NCBI RefSeq assembly: GCF_001899075.1 | Contig: NZ_MKVA01000005.1 | Span: 372,001 to 436,000, forward strand | DNA: 64,000 nucleotides | Direction of reading: 5' to 3' | Source: Devosia sp. 67-54 | Lineage (GTDB): Bacteria; Pseudomonadota; Alphaproteobacteria; Rhizobiales; Devosiaceae | Part shown: positions 8,364 to 16,960 of the stretch, one piece after another | Layout: every line of letters starts with the position of its first letter | How positions within the stretch are numbered: position 1 is the stretch's first letter | Made by a program: the position numbers and the translations under genes | The notes under the pieces: model-generated | What the model saw: only the letters and a program-made list of their open reading frames with translations | Told to the model about the DNA's origin: nothing | Databases searched by the model: none

Positions 8364-8966
8364 ATGAGCAAACCCAAGATTGCCGTGATCCTCGGCAGCA
8401 TCCGCCCGAATCGCAAGGGCGCGGAGGTCGCGACCTGGGTGGTCGAGCAGGCCCGGGCCTATGGCGCGTTCGACGTCGAGCTGGTCGACCTCAAGGACTA
8501 TCCGCTGCCGCTGTTCGACGCTCCCGCCTCGGATTTCTGGATGCCGACCACCAACGAGATCGCCGCCAAATGGCAGGCCAAGCTCAACGAATTCGACGGC
8601 TTCATCATCGTCACCGCCGAGTACAACCGCTCGGTGCCGGGTGCGCTCAAGAACGCCATCGACTGGGCCTACAAGCCGTTCATCAAGAAGGCCGTGGCCT
8701 ATGTCAGCTACGGCTCGGTGGGCGGCGCGCGCGCCGTCGAGCACCTGCGCAACATCATGGTCGAGGTGCAGGCGGTGTCCGTCCGGCACGGGCTGCACAT
8801 CGGCGGCGCCGATTTCGGCGCGGTCTATATGGGCCACAAGACCTGGGCCGAGGTGCTGCCCAACCAGGTGCCCTACACCAAGGATCTGTTCGACAATCTG
8901 CTGTGGTGGACCAACGCCACCAGGGCGGCGCGCCAGCAGGACGAGCAGGCCGCCAAGGCCGCCTGA
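8364..8966 (+). CDS. NADPH-dependent FMN reductase
   Basis: A 200-residue flavodoxin-fold reductase that uses NAD(P)H to reduce FMN or quinone/azo substrates. The phosphate-binding loop is VILGSIRPNRKGAEVA; the family motif AEYNRSVPGALKNAIDWAY is intact; YVSYGSVGGARAVEHL follows. The ATG at 8364 is preceded by GGAGAGCAGAAAGA. A redox-stress role is typical of relatives but cannot be shown here. The repeated CAGTTAC sites upstream suggest regulated expression. Confidence 0.9.
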   Translation: MSKPKIAVILGSIRPNRKGAEVATWVVEQARAYGAFDVELVDLKDYPLPLFDAPASDFWMPTTNEIAAKWQAKLNEFDGFIIVTAEYNRSVPGALKNAIDWAYKPFIKKAVAYVSYGSVGGARAVEHLRNIMVEVQAVSVRHGLHIGGADFGAVYMGHKTWAEVLPNQVPYTKDLFDNLLWWTNATRAARQQDEQAAKAA

Positions 8967-9292
8967 CGGCTCCCCTCTCCCCGCCGGGGAGAGGGTGCCT
9001 CGCGCAGCGAGGCGGGTGAGGGCCTGCCGTTGCAGCGATTCGCCGGGTCGAAAGTCTCGCTCGGGGCTTTTCTCCTTCTCCCCCCGAACGCGAAGGGCGG
9101 TGCCGCAAGGCGCCGCCCTTTCTTCTGACGGGACCGGAAGCCAGGGCGGCGCGCACGGCCCTCACCCGGCGCTACGCGCCACCCTCTCCCCCTTGGGGAG
9201 AGGGGAGCTCGACTGAACCGCCAGCGCCTCCTCCCCTCTCCCCTCCGGGGAGAGGGTGCCTCGCGGCAGCGAGGCGGGTGAGGGCCTGCCGA
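8967..9292. repeat. Cluster of three CTCTCCCC palindromic repeats
   Basis: Part of a 439-bp gene-free stretch before kup. Copy A (8970-9025) and copy C (9231-9292) are direct repeats sharing CCCTCTCCC, GGGGAGAGGGTGCCTCGC, GCAGCGAGGCGGGTGAGGG and CCTGCCG. Copy B (9157-9207) is inverted (GCCCTCACCCGGCGCTACGC then CCCTCTCCC). Between A and B lies a terminator-like hairpin. These are related in style to, but distinct from, the repeats at 733 and 7229. Confidence 0.8.
9093..9126 (+). terminator. Strong hairpin with GCAA tetraloop
   Basis: A 12-bp stem, AAGGGCGGTGCC with GGCGCCGCCCTT (one T-G wobble), closed by a GNRA-type GCAA loop and followed by TCTTCT. It lies 127 bases after the FMN reductase stop and is the probable terminator, though the T-run is interrupted. 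Confidence 0.6.
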
Positions 9293-9405
9293 TCCCGGCG
9301 CGTTCGAGGGAACTGCACCTGCCGTCGCCCGTTACGCACGGGTTGAATGCGTCTTCCCATGGGTGTATGCACCCGCCCGCCTCATAAAGGGGCTATGAAG
9401 GCTCT

Positions 9406-11325
9406 ATGACGCAGACGAACGCGACCGGCGCTCCACTCGCCGGCACCGTTGCGACCACTTCGGCCGGCCACGCTGACAAACATCTGCCCGCTCTCGTTCT
9501 GGGCGCACTGGGCGTCGTCTATGGCGACATCGGCACCAGCCCGATCTATGCGTTCCGTCAGGCGTTCGCCGACCGCGGCACGCCGGGCGACCTCAGCACC
9601 GACGTCCTCGGCCTGCTGTCGCTGATCATCTGGGCGCTGACCATCACGGTCTCGGTCAAATACGTGTTCTTCGTCACCCGCGCCGACAACAAGGGCGAGG
9701 GCGGCACGCTGGCGCTGATGTCGCTGGTGCGCTCGACGCTGCAGCACCATGGCGGCTGGATCGTCGCGGTCGGCGTGGTCGGTGCGGCGCTGTTTTTCGG
9801 CGACGCTATCATCACCCCGGCGATCTCGGTGCTGTCGGCCGTCGAAGGCCTCGAAGTGGTGCAGCCCTCGCTCGCCACCTGGGTGGTGCCGATCACCGTG
9901 GTGGTGATCCTCTTTTTGTTCGTGCTGCAGCGCTTCGGCACGGCGCGCGTCAGCGTGCTGTTCGGGCCGGTGATGGTGGTGTGGTTCCTGACGCTGGGCA
10001 TCTCCGGCCTCATCCACGTCGCCGGCAATCCCTCGGTGCTGTGGGCGATCAATCCGGCCAACGGCATCCTGTTCCTGGTGCGGCATGGCGACACCGCCTT
10101 CGTCGTGGTCGGCGCCATCTTCCTCGCCGTCACCGGCGCCGAGGCGCTCTATGCCGATCTCGGCCATTTCGGCCGCAAGCCGATCGTCATCGCCTGGTTC
10201 GGGCTGGTGTTCCCGGCGCTGCTGCTCAACTATTTCGGGCAGGGGGCGTACCTGATCCAGAACGGCGTCGGCGCTGCCGGCAATCCGTTCTTCACCATGC
10301 AGCCGGCGTGGTTCCAGCTGCCCTTCGTGATCCTCACCACGGCGGCCACGGTGATCGCCAGCCAGGCGGTGATCTCGGGCATGTTCAGCCTCGCGCAGCA
10401 GGCGACGGCGCTCAATTTCCTGCCGCGCCTCACGGTGCTGCATACCTCCGAGACGCAGAGCGGGCAGATCTACGTGCCGCAGATCAACGGCATCCTCTAC
10501 ATCCTGGTGACGGTCCTGGTGATCGCCTTCGGCAGCTCGGCGGCGCTGTCGGCCGCCTACGGCATCGCCGTCAGCGGCGTCATGCTGGGCACCGCCTCGC
10601 TGCTCGCCATGGTGATGTGGCGCAAGTGGAAATGGCACCCCGCGGCGGTGGTCGTGGTGATGACGCCGTTCCTCATCGTCGACCTCAGCTTCTTCGTCTC
10701 CAACGCCTTCAAGATCCTCGACGGCGGCTGGGTGCCGGTGCTGGTCGCGGGCGTCGCCGCGGCGATCATGACCATCTGGATCCAGGGCCGGAAGCGGCTC
10801 AGCGAGAAGACCCGCCGCGACGAGGTGCCGCTCGAATTCCTGCTCGAGAACCTCGCCAAGAAGAAGCCCACCATCGTGCCGGGCACGGCGGTGTTCCTCA
10901 CCTCCGACATCACCGGCGCGCCGACGGCGCTGCTGCACAGCCTCAAGCACTACAAGGTGCTGCACGAGCACAACGTCATCCTGACCATCCAGACCGCCGA
11001 GACGCCGCGCGTGCCCGACGACGAGAAGGTCAAGATCGAGGCGTACAACGATCTGTTCTACCGCGTCATCGTGACCTTCGGCTTCATCGAGACGCCGAAC
11101 ATTCCCAAGGCGCTGGCGCTGGCGCGCAAGCTCGGCTGGAAGTTCGACATCATGTCGACCTCCTTCTTCCTCAGCCGCCGCTCGCTGAAGCCGTCGACGC
11201 GCGGCCTGCCGGTGTGGCTCGACCGCATCTTCATCGCGCTCGCCAAGAACGCCACCGACGCCACCGAATATTTCCACATCCCCACCGGCCGCGTGGTGGA
11301 GATCGGCACGCAGGTGCTGCTGTAG
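9406..11325 (+). CDS. kup: Kup-type potassium uptake protein
   Basis: A 639-residue inner-membrane K+/H+ symporter of the KUP/HAK/KT family. The N-terminal signature GALGVVYGDIGTSPIYAFRQ is intact; LWALTITVS-like TM2, FFGDAIITPAISVLSAVEGL and GAEALYADLGHFGRKPI follow. About 12 hydrophobic segments occupy the first 430 residues; the rest is a cytoplasmic tail containing VPGTAVFLTSD and an aromatic-rich FYRVIVTFGFIETPN stretch. Length is normal for the family. The gene is alone, with repeats upstream and a convergent exported protein 12 bases downstream. Confidence 0.96.
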   Translation: MTQTNATGAPLAGTVATTSAGHADKHLPALVLGALGVVYGDIGTSPIYAFRQAFADRGTPGDLSTDVLGLLSLIIWALTITVSVKYVFFVTRADNKGEGGTLALMSLVRSTLQHHGGWIVAVGVVGAALFFGDAIITPAISVLSAVEGLEVVQPSLATWVVPITVVVILFLFVLQRFGTARVSVLFGPVMVVWFLTLGISGLIHVAGNPSVLWAINPANGILFLVRHGDTAFVVVGAIFLAVTGAEALYADLGHFGRKPIVIAWFGLVFPALLLNYFGQGAYLIQNGVGAAGNPFFTMQPAWFQLPFVILTTAATVIASQAVISGMFSLAQQATALNFLPRLTVLHTSETQSGQIYVPQINGILYILVTVLVIAFGSSAALSAAYGIAVSGVMLGTASLLAMVMWRKWKWHPAAVVVVMTPFLIVDLSFFVSNAFKILDGGWVPVLVAGVAAAIMTIWIQGRKRLSEKTRRDEVPLEFLLENLAKKKPTIVPGTAVFLTSDITGAPTALLHSLKHYKVLHEHNVILTIQTAETPRVPDDEKVKIEAYNDLFYRVIVTFGFIETPNIPKALALARKLGWKFDIMSTSFFLSRRSLKPSTRGLPVWLDRIFIALAKNATDATEYFHIPTGRVVEIGTQVLL

Positions 11326-11337
11326 CGGATCGGCGGA

Positions 11338-11772
11338 TCAGCCCTTGGGCATGTCCGGGCAGACCGAGGGCACCGGCGCGGGCGTGTAATGCTCCTCGAC
11401 GTCGCCGCCCTTGAGCTTCAGCGACAGCACCAGCTCGTCGGCGGTGAGGGTCACGATGTCGGCCTTGATGTCCATGCCGTCCTCGTTCCAGGTGAGGCTC
11501 TTGGCGTCGGTCATCTGCCAGGGCGACAGCCGGTGCGTCTCCCAGCAGGAATCCTGCACCAGCGTGCCGTCGGAGAGGAAGATCTTGATGACGCCGGGCA
11601 GGGCGGCGTCGTCGCCGGCCTTCACCCAGACGCGGTTGGTGAGATCGCCCGGCTCGTCCTTGGTGTCCGTCGCCTGCTCCGACGAGGTCTCGTCGGCCCA
11701 GGCCTGATGCGGCACCGCGGCGCCGACGCCCCACAGCGTCAGCAGCGTCAACAGGGCGGCTTTGCTGGTCAT
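11338..11772 (-). CDS. Exported protein of unknown function
   Basis: A 144-residue protein. The chosen ATG at 11772 has a good RBS (GGGAGAGACGCC before it) and opens a signal peptide (MTSKAALLTLLTLWGVGAA, cleavage near QAWA). The mature part has an acidic linker (DETSSEQATDTKDEPGD) and a beta-rich domain with VWVKAGDDAALPGVIKIFL, two Cys (DSCWETHRLS and SVCPDMPKG) that could pair, and WNEDGMDIKADIV. I do not recognise the family. Same strand as the lipoprotein gene upstream, 94 bases apart, so possibly one transcript. Confidence 0.75.
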   Translation of the reverse strand: MTSKAALLTLLTLWGVGAAVPHQAWADETSSEQATDTKDEPGDLTNRVWVKAGDDAALPGVIKIFLSDGTLVQDSCWETHRLSPWQMTDAKSLTWNEDGMDIKADIVTLTADELVLSLKLKGGDVEEHYTPAPVPSVCPDMPKG

Positions 11773-11866
11773 GGCGTCTCTCCCGGCTCGAACGTCAACC
11801 GCACGTGGGGAGCCCCGCGCGCGGTTGCAAGTGTCTGCGGCCAAACACGGCGAAAATGCGGGCGGC

Positions 11867-12547
11867 TCACGCTTTAGGGCGATAGCTTGCGAAGAAGTAA
11901 GAATTGCCGGCCTCGACATAGCTCGAGGCCACGTCGGAGAAGCGGATCTCCACCGCGCCGCGACGCTCCAGCGTCACCGGCCTGGCGTTCTCGGGCAGCA
12001 TCGGCTTGCCGTCGACATAGACGTTGGCGAGATCGACATTCACCGCGCCGGCGCCGTCATTGTTGAGGCTGAGGAGGAAGAAGGACGGGTCGAAATCGAC
12101 CTGCATCGAATCTTCGGCCTGCACCGCCTTGATGACCTCGCCGATCGGCTTCAGCATCCTGAAGCTCAGCCGCGTGCTGCCGTCCCTGGGCGCCGCCTCG
12201 ATGACGAAGAGGTTGGGGCCCGGCACGGCCTTTCCCGCCGGCACGATCTGCACGGCGGTTTCGACCTCGGCGAGCTGCGTGCCCTGGCCGTGCTGGTCCT
12301 TGGAGATGCACTGCGCCTTGCCGCTCACCGGCGCCAGCGCCCGCAGCTTTTCGACCAGCGCGGCGAGGCCCTTCTTGCAATCGTCTTCGCCGCCCTGCGG
12401 GATGCGCAGCAGCGCCGGCACCGACACGGCTTCGCCCTTGTCGAGCGCGCTCTGCACGTCGGCGAGATAGACGGTGGATGCAACCTCCGGCGCGCAGGCG
12501 GCCAGCAGCGGCAGCGCGAGCAGCGCGGCGAATGGCTTGAATGTCAT
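11867..12547 (-). CDS. Putative lipoprotein of unknown function
   Basis: A 226-residue protein starting MTFKPFAALLALPLLAACAP, with a lipobox LLAAC; the Cys at residue 18 would be lipidated and the protein anchored in a membrane facing the periplasm. The ATG at 12547 is preceded by GGGAGCTCCAC. The body has YLADVQSALDKGEAVSVPALLRIPQ, a Cys pair (DDCKKG, AQCISK), and a C-terminal beta domain with NLFVIEAAPRDGSTRLSFRM. Function is unknown. The longer frame upstream of this ATG lacks a signal and is unlikely. Confidence 0.78.
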   Translation of the reverse strand: MTFKPFAALLALPLLAACAPEVASTVYLADVQSALDKGEAVSVPALLRIPQGGEDDCKKGLAALVEKLRALAPVSGKAQCISKDQHGQGTQLAEVETAVQIVPAGKAVPGPNLFVIEAAPRDGSTRLSFRMLKPIGEVIKAVQAEDSMQVDFDPSFFLLSLNNDGAGAVNVDLANVYVDGKPMLPENARPVTLERRGAVEIRFSDVASSYVEAGNSYFFASYRPKA

Positions 12548-12688
12548 GTGGAGCTCCCAGGCGAATGATCGCCGCGCACATGGCACCGCCAATCTGAACG
12601 CAGGATGAGCGCCGGCGGGCAACCACCGGCGCGTGGCCCGGCGTCGTTCTCGCCCCGCCGATGCAGAAGGTCTCGCCCGCCCGCGGCG

Positions 12689-13813
12689 CTACCCCTGCCG
12701 CAGCCCCAGCAGCTTGTCCTTGCCGCGGATGCGGTCGCGGGCCTGCTTGGGCCACAGCTCGTACTGGGCGCCGTCGAGCACGTGGTGGGCGTGGATGGCC
12801 CAGTTGGGGTCCTCCAGCGCGCCGCGGGCGAACGCCACCATGTCGGCCTCGCCGCGCTCGAGGATGTTTTCGGCGTCGCGCGGATCGTCGATCAGGCCCA
12901 CGGCGATGGTGGTGGCGCCGGTGCGCCTGATCGCCTCGGCCAGCGGCACCTGGTAGAGCGGCGCCGGCGTCATGCCGTAGGCGCCGACGCCGCCCGACGA
13001 GACGTGGATGACGTCGACGCCGAGCGCCGTGAGCTCGCCGACCAGCACGATGGAATCGTCGAGGTCCCAGCCGCCTTCGGCCGCGTCGGTGGCCGAGATG
13101 CGCATGAACAGCGGCTTGCCTGCCGGCCAGGCGGCACGCACGGCGCGTGCCACCTCGAGCGCGAAGCGCATGCGGTTGTCGCGGCTGCCGCCATAGGCGT
13201 CGGTGCGGTGGTTGGCGATGGGCGACAGGAACTGGTTGATCAGATAGCCATGCGCGCCGTGGATCTCGACCGTGTCGAAGCCGGCCGCGTCGGCGCGGCG
13301 TGCCGCGGCGGCGAAGGCCTCGACGGTGGCGGCGATGTCGGCGAGCGTCATCTCGCGCGGCGTGGTGTAGCCGGGCGCGCTGGTCGGCTGCAGGATCGGG
13401 CTCGGCGCGATCGGCGTCCACGATTCGAAGGCGAGCTCGGCCTTTTCCGCCTCGGTCTCGTTGAAGTCGCGGCGCCACGGGACCGGCGTCGAGGCCTTGC
13501 GCCCGGCATGGGCGAGCTGGATGCCGGCGGCCGCGCCCTCCTGGTGCAGGAAATCGACGATGCGTTTGAGCGCCCCGACCTGCTCGTCGGTCCACAGCCC
13601 CAGATCGCCATAGGAGATGCGGCCTTCCGGCGTCACGCCGGTGGCTTCGAGGATCACCAGGCCGAAGCCGCCCAGCGCGAAGCGGCCGAGATGGACCAGG
13701 TGCCAGTCATTGGCGACGCCGTGCCGGGCGGAGTACTGGCACATCGGCGCGACGACGGCACGGTTGCGCAGCGTCAGCTCGCGCAGGGTGAGGGGAGAAA
13801 ACAGGAGGGACAT
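12689..13813 (-). CDS. NADH:flavin oxidoreductase, Old Yellow Enzyme family (YqjM/NamA-like)
   Basis: A 374-residue FMN TIM-barrel enoate reductase. Signatures: NRAVVAPMCQYSA (the YqjM-type cysteine that tunes FMN), GIQLAHAGRKAS, the His pair in EIHGAHGYLINQFLSP, GGSRDNRMRFALEVARAVR, VSSGGVG, and C-terminal ADMVAFARGALEDPNWA. Length and motifs place it in the classical YqjM/NamA subclass, which reduces activated C=C bonds of enones using NAD(P)H. The ATG at 13813 is preferred to an in-frame TTG just before it. It diverges from the sugar dehydrogenase gene. Confidence 0.93.
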   Translation of the reverse strand: MSLLFSPLTLRELTLRNRAVVAPMCQYSARHGVANDWHLVHLGRFALGGFGLVILEATGVTPEGRISYGDLGLWTDEQVGALKRIVDFLHQEGAAAGIQLAHAGRKASTPVPWRRDFNETEAEKAELAFESWTPIAPSPILQPTSAPGYTTPREMTLADIAATVEAFAAAARRADAAGFDTVEIHGAHGYLINQFLSPIANHRTDAYGGSRDNRMRFALEVARAVRAAWPAGKPLFMRISATDAAEGGWDLDDSIVLVGELTALGVDVIHVSSGGVGAYGMTPAPLYQVPLAEAIRRTGATTIAVGLIDDPRDAENILERGEADMVAFARGALEDPNWAIHAHHVLDGAQYELWPKQARDRIRGKDKLLGLRQG

Positions 13814-13972
13814 CAATCTGCTGGGGATCGTGGAGGAAGGCGGCCAGTGTGGCGTATAAGCATTTCATCGGCAAGAGACGATGAACCCGGCGGCCCGGCT
13901 CACGGACGCGTGTTCGGCGGCCGCGACACCACGGGCGCCCAGCGGCGTTGCTGACAGAACGGAGGATTTTTC

Positions 13973-15295
13973 ATGCGCATGTTCCCGCTGGCCGCCCTCG
14001 CCCTGGCCCTGCTGTCGGCTCCGGCCCTGGCGCAGGGTACGGTGCTGACCGGCAAGGCGGCCTTCGGCGGCTGGACGCATGACGCGCCCGGCACCACGCG
14101 GCACCTGACCGCCGGCGACCTCGAGCCGCCCTTCGTCAGCCCCAGCGCCTCCAACACGGCGCAGCCGGTGCCGATGCCCGAGGGACAATTGCCCAGGGTG
14201 CCGGACGGCTACGCCGTGACGCTGGTGGCCAAGGGCATCGACAACCCGCGCGCCATCCGCTTTGCGCCCAATGGCGACCTGTTCATCGCCAATTCCGACG
14301 ACGGCCAGGTGCTGGTGCTCAAGGGCGGGCAGGCGGGCACGCCGCAGACCTTCATCGACGGCCTCAAGCAGCCCTACGGACTCGCGTTCTATCCGGCCGA
14401 GAGGCCCGAATGGATCTACATCGCCGAGAGCGACGGGCTGCGGCGCTATCCGTACAAGGACGGCGACATGCAGGTCACGGGCAAGGGCGAGCCGATCATC
14501 ACCGGCATCGATCCCGGCCACCACTGGACGCGCGACGTGGTGTTTTCGGCCGACGGCAAGACGCTCTATTATTCGGTCGGCTCGGGCAGCAATGTCGGCG
14601 ACGGCACCATGGGCAGGACCCCCAAAGGCGGCCTCGATGCGTGGATCGCCGGCCATCCGCTCGGCGCCGCCTGGGGCGAGGAGGAGCGCCGCGCCGCCGT
14701 GCTCGCCACCGATCCCGACGGCGGCAACGAGCGCTATTTCGCCACCGGCCTGCGCAACTGCGCCGGCATGACGCTGCAGCCGGCCACCGGCCGGCCGTGG
14801 TGCGTGGTCAACGAACGCGACGCGCTCGGCGACAACGTTCCGTTCGACTACGCCACGGCGCTCACCGAAGGCGCCTTCTACGGCTGGCCGTGGTTCTATA
14901 TCGGCGACCATCCCGACCCGCGCTGGAGCGCGACGCCGCGCGACGACCTCGAGGGCAAGGTCACCGTGCCCGACGTGCTGTTCCAGGCGCATTCGGCGCC
15001 GCTCAACATCGCCTTCGAGACCGGCGACGGGCTCGGCCCGGAGGTGAAGGGCGATGCCTTCGTGGCGCTGCACGGCTCGTGGAACCGCGGCACCCGCACC
15101 GGCTACAAGATCGTGCGGCTGGAAATGGACAAGGCCGGCAGGCCCACCGGCAGCTACACCGATTTCGTCACCGGCTTCGTGCTCAGCGCCGACGACGTCT
15201 GGGGCCGCCCGGTGGGCGTCGCTTTCGACAAGGCGGGCGACCTCTATTTCTCCGAAGACGGCAGCGGCACCATCTGGAAAGTGAGCAAGCAGTAA
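13973..15295 (+). CDS. PQQ-dependent sugar dehydrogenase, sorbosone dehydrogenase-like
   Basis: A 440-residue periplasmic protein with a clear signal peptide (MRMFPLAALALALLSAPALA). The body is a six-bladed beta-propeller of the GSDH family: repeated NPRAIRFAPNGDLFIANS, PYGLAFYP, RDVVFSADGKTLYYSVGSGSN, RYFATGLRNCAGM and PVGVAFDKAGDLYFSEDG. The WCVVNERDALGDNVP and FVALHGSWNR segments are typical of L-sorbosone/soluble aldose dehydrogenases. Substrate unknown; a PQQ source is not in the window. RBS GGAGGA lies 8 bases before the ATG. Confidence 0.88.
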   Translation: MRMFPLAALALALLSAPALAQGTVLTGKAAFGGWTHDAPGTTRHLTAGDLEPPFVSPSASNTAQPVPMPEGQLPRVPDGYAVTLVAKGIDNPRAIRFAPNGDLFIANSDDGQVLVLKGGQAGTPQTFIDGLKQPYGLAFYPAERPEWIYIAESDGLRRYPYKDGDMQVTGKGEPIITGIDPGHHWTRDVVFSADGKTLYYSVGSGSNVGDGTMGRTPKGGLDAWIAGHPLGAAWGEEERRAAVLATDPDGGNERYFATGLRNCAGMTLQPATGRPWCVVNERDALGDNVPFDYATALTEGAFYGWPWFYIGDHPDPRWSATPRDDLEGKVTVPDVLFQAHSAPLNIAFETGDGLGPEVKGDAFVALHGSWNRGTRTGYKIVRLEMDKAGRPTGSYTDFVTGFVLSADDVWGRPVGVAFDKAGDLYFSEDGSGTIWKVSKQ

Positions 15296-15317
15296 GGCGT
15301 CTCGCGCTTTGGTGCCT

Positions 15318-15474
15318 GCGACCCCCACCCCCGGCCCCTCCCCGCAAGGGGGAGGGGTGCGATAGAACTGCATTCTCTCATTCAGGCCCCTCCCCACAAA
15401 AGGGGGAGGGGAGCAATGGCCCCGCAATCCCAGGCGCCTCAGTCAGGCCCCCCTCCCCCTTGCGGGGAGGGGGC
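15318..15474. repeat. Cluster of GC-rich palindromic repeats, inverted and direct units
   Basis: Three hairpin units: 15318-15358 is the reverse complement of the repeat at 733 (CCCCCACCCCCGGCCCCTCC then GCAAGGGGGAGGGG); 15386-15413 and 15447-15473 are shorter stems (CCCCTCCCC with GGGGAGGGG; CCCCCTCCCC with CGGGGAGGGGG). They fill the gap between two convergent genes. Confidence 0.75.
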
Positions 15475-15495
15475 AGAGTTCGCCGAGCATTCAAG

Positions 15496-15957
15496 CTACT
15501 TCCCGGCGTACGCCGTCTCCAGCTCGGCGATCACCAGCTTCTTCATCTGCATCATCGCCGTCATGGCGCGCTGCCGGCCGGCGGCGTCGGGGCCGTTGAG
15601 GGTGCGCTCGATCGCCGCCATCGGCGCGATCTGCCAGCTCACGCCGTACCTGTCCTTCACCCAGCCGCACATGGATTCGGCGCCGCCCTCGGCGGTCAGC
15701 GTCGTCCAGTAATAGTCGATCTCGGCCTGGTCCTTGCAGTCGATGTAGAACGAGATGGCCTCGGAGAATTTGAAGTCGGGCCCGCCATTGAGCAGGGTGA
15801 AAGTGGTGCCGAGGATATCGACGTTGGCAGTCAGCATGCGGCCGTCGGGATAGTGGCTCCTGCCGGTCACCTTGCCCTTGAAGACACGGGCGTAATAGTC
15901 GGCGGCCTCGGTGATGCGGTCGTCGAACCACAGGCAGGGGGTGATCTTCTGCGACAT
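15496..15957 (-). CDS. VOC-family protein (PhnB/3-demethylubiquinone-like fold)
   Basis: A 153-residue protein starting MSQKITPCLWFDDRITEAAD. It shows the paired beta-alpha-beta modules of the vicinal oxygen chelate fold: YYARVFKGKV, LLNGGPDFKFSEAISFYIDC and YYWTTLTAEGG, then CGWVKDRYGVSWQIAP, a hallmark of the PhnB-like group. The C-terminal AMMQMKKLVIAELETAYAGK is also typical. Enzymatic function is not known for most members. Third gene of an arsR-AHSA1-VOC operon, 28 bases after the AHSA1 stop. Confidence 0.9.
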   Translation of the reverse strand: MSQKITPCLWFDDRITEAADYYARVFKGKVTGRSHYPDGRMLTANVDILGTTFTLLNGGPDFKFSEAISFYIDCKDQAEIDYYWTTLTAEGGAESMCGWVKDRYGVSWQIAPMAAIERTLNGPDAAGRQRAMTAMMQMKKLVIAELETAYAGK

Positions 15958-15985
15958 GATCGTTCTCCGTGTGTGAGGTGTCGTT

Positions 15986-16468
15986 CTAGTGATGCTGTTC
16001 GGCGGCAAGCAGCGTGTCGAGCCGCTTGAAGCCGATCTCCATCCCGGTTGCCATCGGCGAGGCCGCTGCCGCGGCGCGGGCTTCGGGCGAAGCATAGGTG
16101 ACGGTGGTCACCGCAGTGGTGACGCCATCGGTCTCGGTGAAGACGATGGAGTTGGTGGTCTCCCCGCCGGTCCAGTTGTCGTCGTAGGTTTCGGTCTGCT
16201 CGATGCGCTCGGGCGCGACGATGGCGGTGTAGATGCCCTGGCTCACCAGCTCGTAGCCGTCGGGCGCACGCTGGCCGAGCCGCCATTTGCCGCCGACGCG
16301 GAAGTCGATCTCGCACACATGCGTGGTCCAGTCGGGCATGCCGTACCAGCGGCGCAGCAGCTCGGGCCTGGAGTAGCAGAGGAACACCAGGTCGCGCGGC
16401 GCATCGAAGCTGCGGGTGACGACGATCTGGCGGTCGCCGGGCGTGGTGATGGTGAGCGGCTCAGGCAT
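15986..16468 (-). CDS. SRPBCC/AHSA1-domain protein
   Basis: A 160-residue START-like ligand-binding protein. AHSA1 signatures: VVTRSFDAPRDLVFLCYSRP, LLRRWYGMPDW, IDFRVGGKWRL, and the C-terminal helix GMEIGFKRLDTLLAAE. Such proteins are routinely encoded with an ArsR regulator and are thought to bind small hydrophobic molecules; the ligand here is unknown. The ATG at 16468 overlaps the arsR stop by 8 bases, indicating coupled translation. Confidence 0.9.
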   Translation of the reverse strand: MPEPLTITTPGDRQIVVTRSFDAPRDLVFLCYSRPELLRRWYGMPDWTTHVCEIDFRVGGKWRLGQRAPDGYELVSQGIYTAIVAPERIEQTETYDDNWTGGETTNSIVFTETDGVTTAVTTVTYASPEARAAAAASPMATGMEIGFKRLDTLLAAEQHH

Positions 16469-16838
16469 TGCTGTCGTCCTTCCTGTTGCGGGGGGTGTCG
16501 GTGTTGACGGGGGTCTGCAGCTCGGCGAGCAGAGCATCGAGCCGGCCGTAGCTCGTCTCCCAGAACGTCCGGTATGTCTCGAGCCAGTCGACGGCCTGCT
16601 TCATCGGCGCCGCCTCGATCCTGACCGGGCGGCGGGTGCCGGCGGTCGAACGGCTGACGAGGCCGGCGCGTTCCAGGATCTTCAGGTGCTTGCTGATCGC
16701 CGGCTGGCTGATCTCGAACGGCGCCGCCAGTTCGTTGACCGAGGCCTCGCCCTGCATCAGCCGCACCAGGATGGCGCGCCGCGTCGGATCGGCGAGGGCG
16801 ATGAAGGTGGCGTCGAGCTGTTCGGAGGGACTAGGCAT
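16461..16838 (-). CDS. ArsR-family transcriptional regulator
   Basis: A 125-residue winged-helix repressor. The DNA-binding segment reads LADPTRRAILVRLMQGEASV, with the recognition helix in ISQPAISKHLKILERAGLV, then the wing SRSTAGTRRPVRIEAAP. No Cys-based metal site (such as CVCDL) is present, so it belongs to the non-metal ArsR group found with AHSA1 partners. First gene of the three-gene operon. Palindromic sequence immediately upstream suggests autoregulation. Confidence 0.93.
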   Translation of the reverse strand: MPSPSEQLDATFIALADPTRRAILVRLMQGEASVNELAAPFEISQPAISKHLKILERAGLVSRSTAGTRRPVRIEAAPMKQAVDWLETYRTFWETSYGRLDALLAELQTPVNTDTPRNRKDDSNA

Positions 16839-16841
16839 CTA

Positions 16842-16875
16842 CATAACCTAAACGTTATAGAATGGTATGGTTATG
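16842..16875 (-). promoter_or_regulatory. Candidate ArsR operator
   Basis: Starting 4 bases upstream of the arsR ATG are nested inverted repeats: CATAACC (16842-16848) with GGTTATG (16869-16875), and inside it ATAAC-N6-GTTAT (16843-16858). The segment is AT-rich against a GC-rich background. Placement fits repression of the divergent arsR operon by its own product. Confidence 0.5.
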
Positions 16876-16960
16876 CATTGCTGTGAGTCTGGAGTCAATC
16901 GGGTTTCTTTGTTTCCGGTTTGTTCTGTGCTACGAACCCGCGATAACCTGGGAGAGTGTC

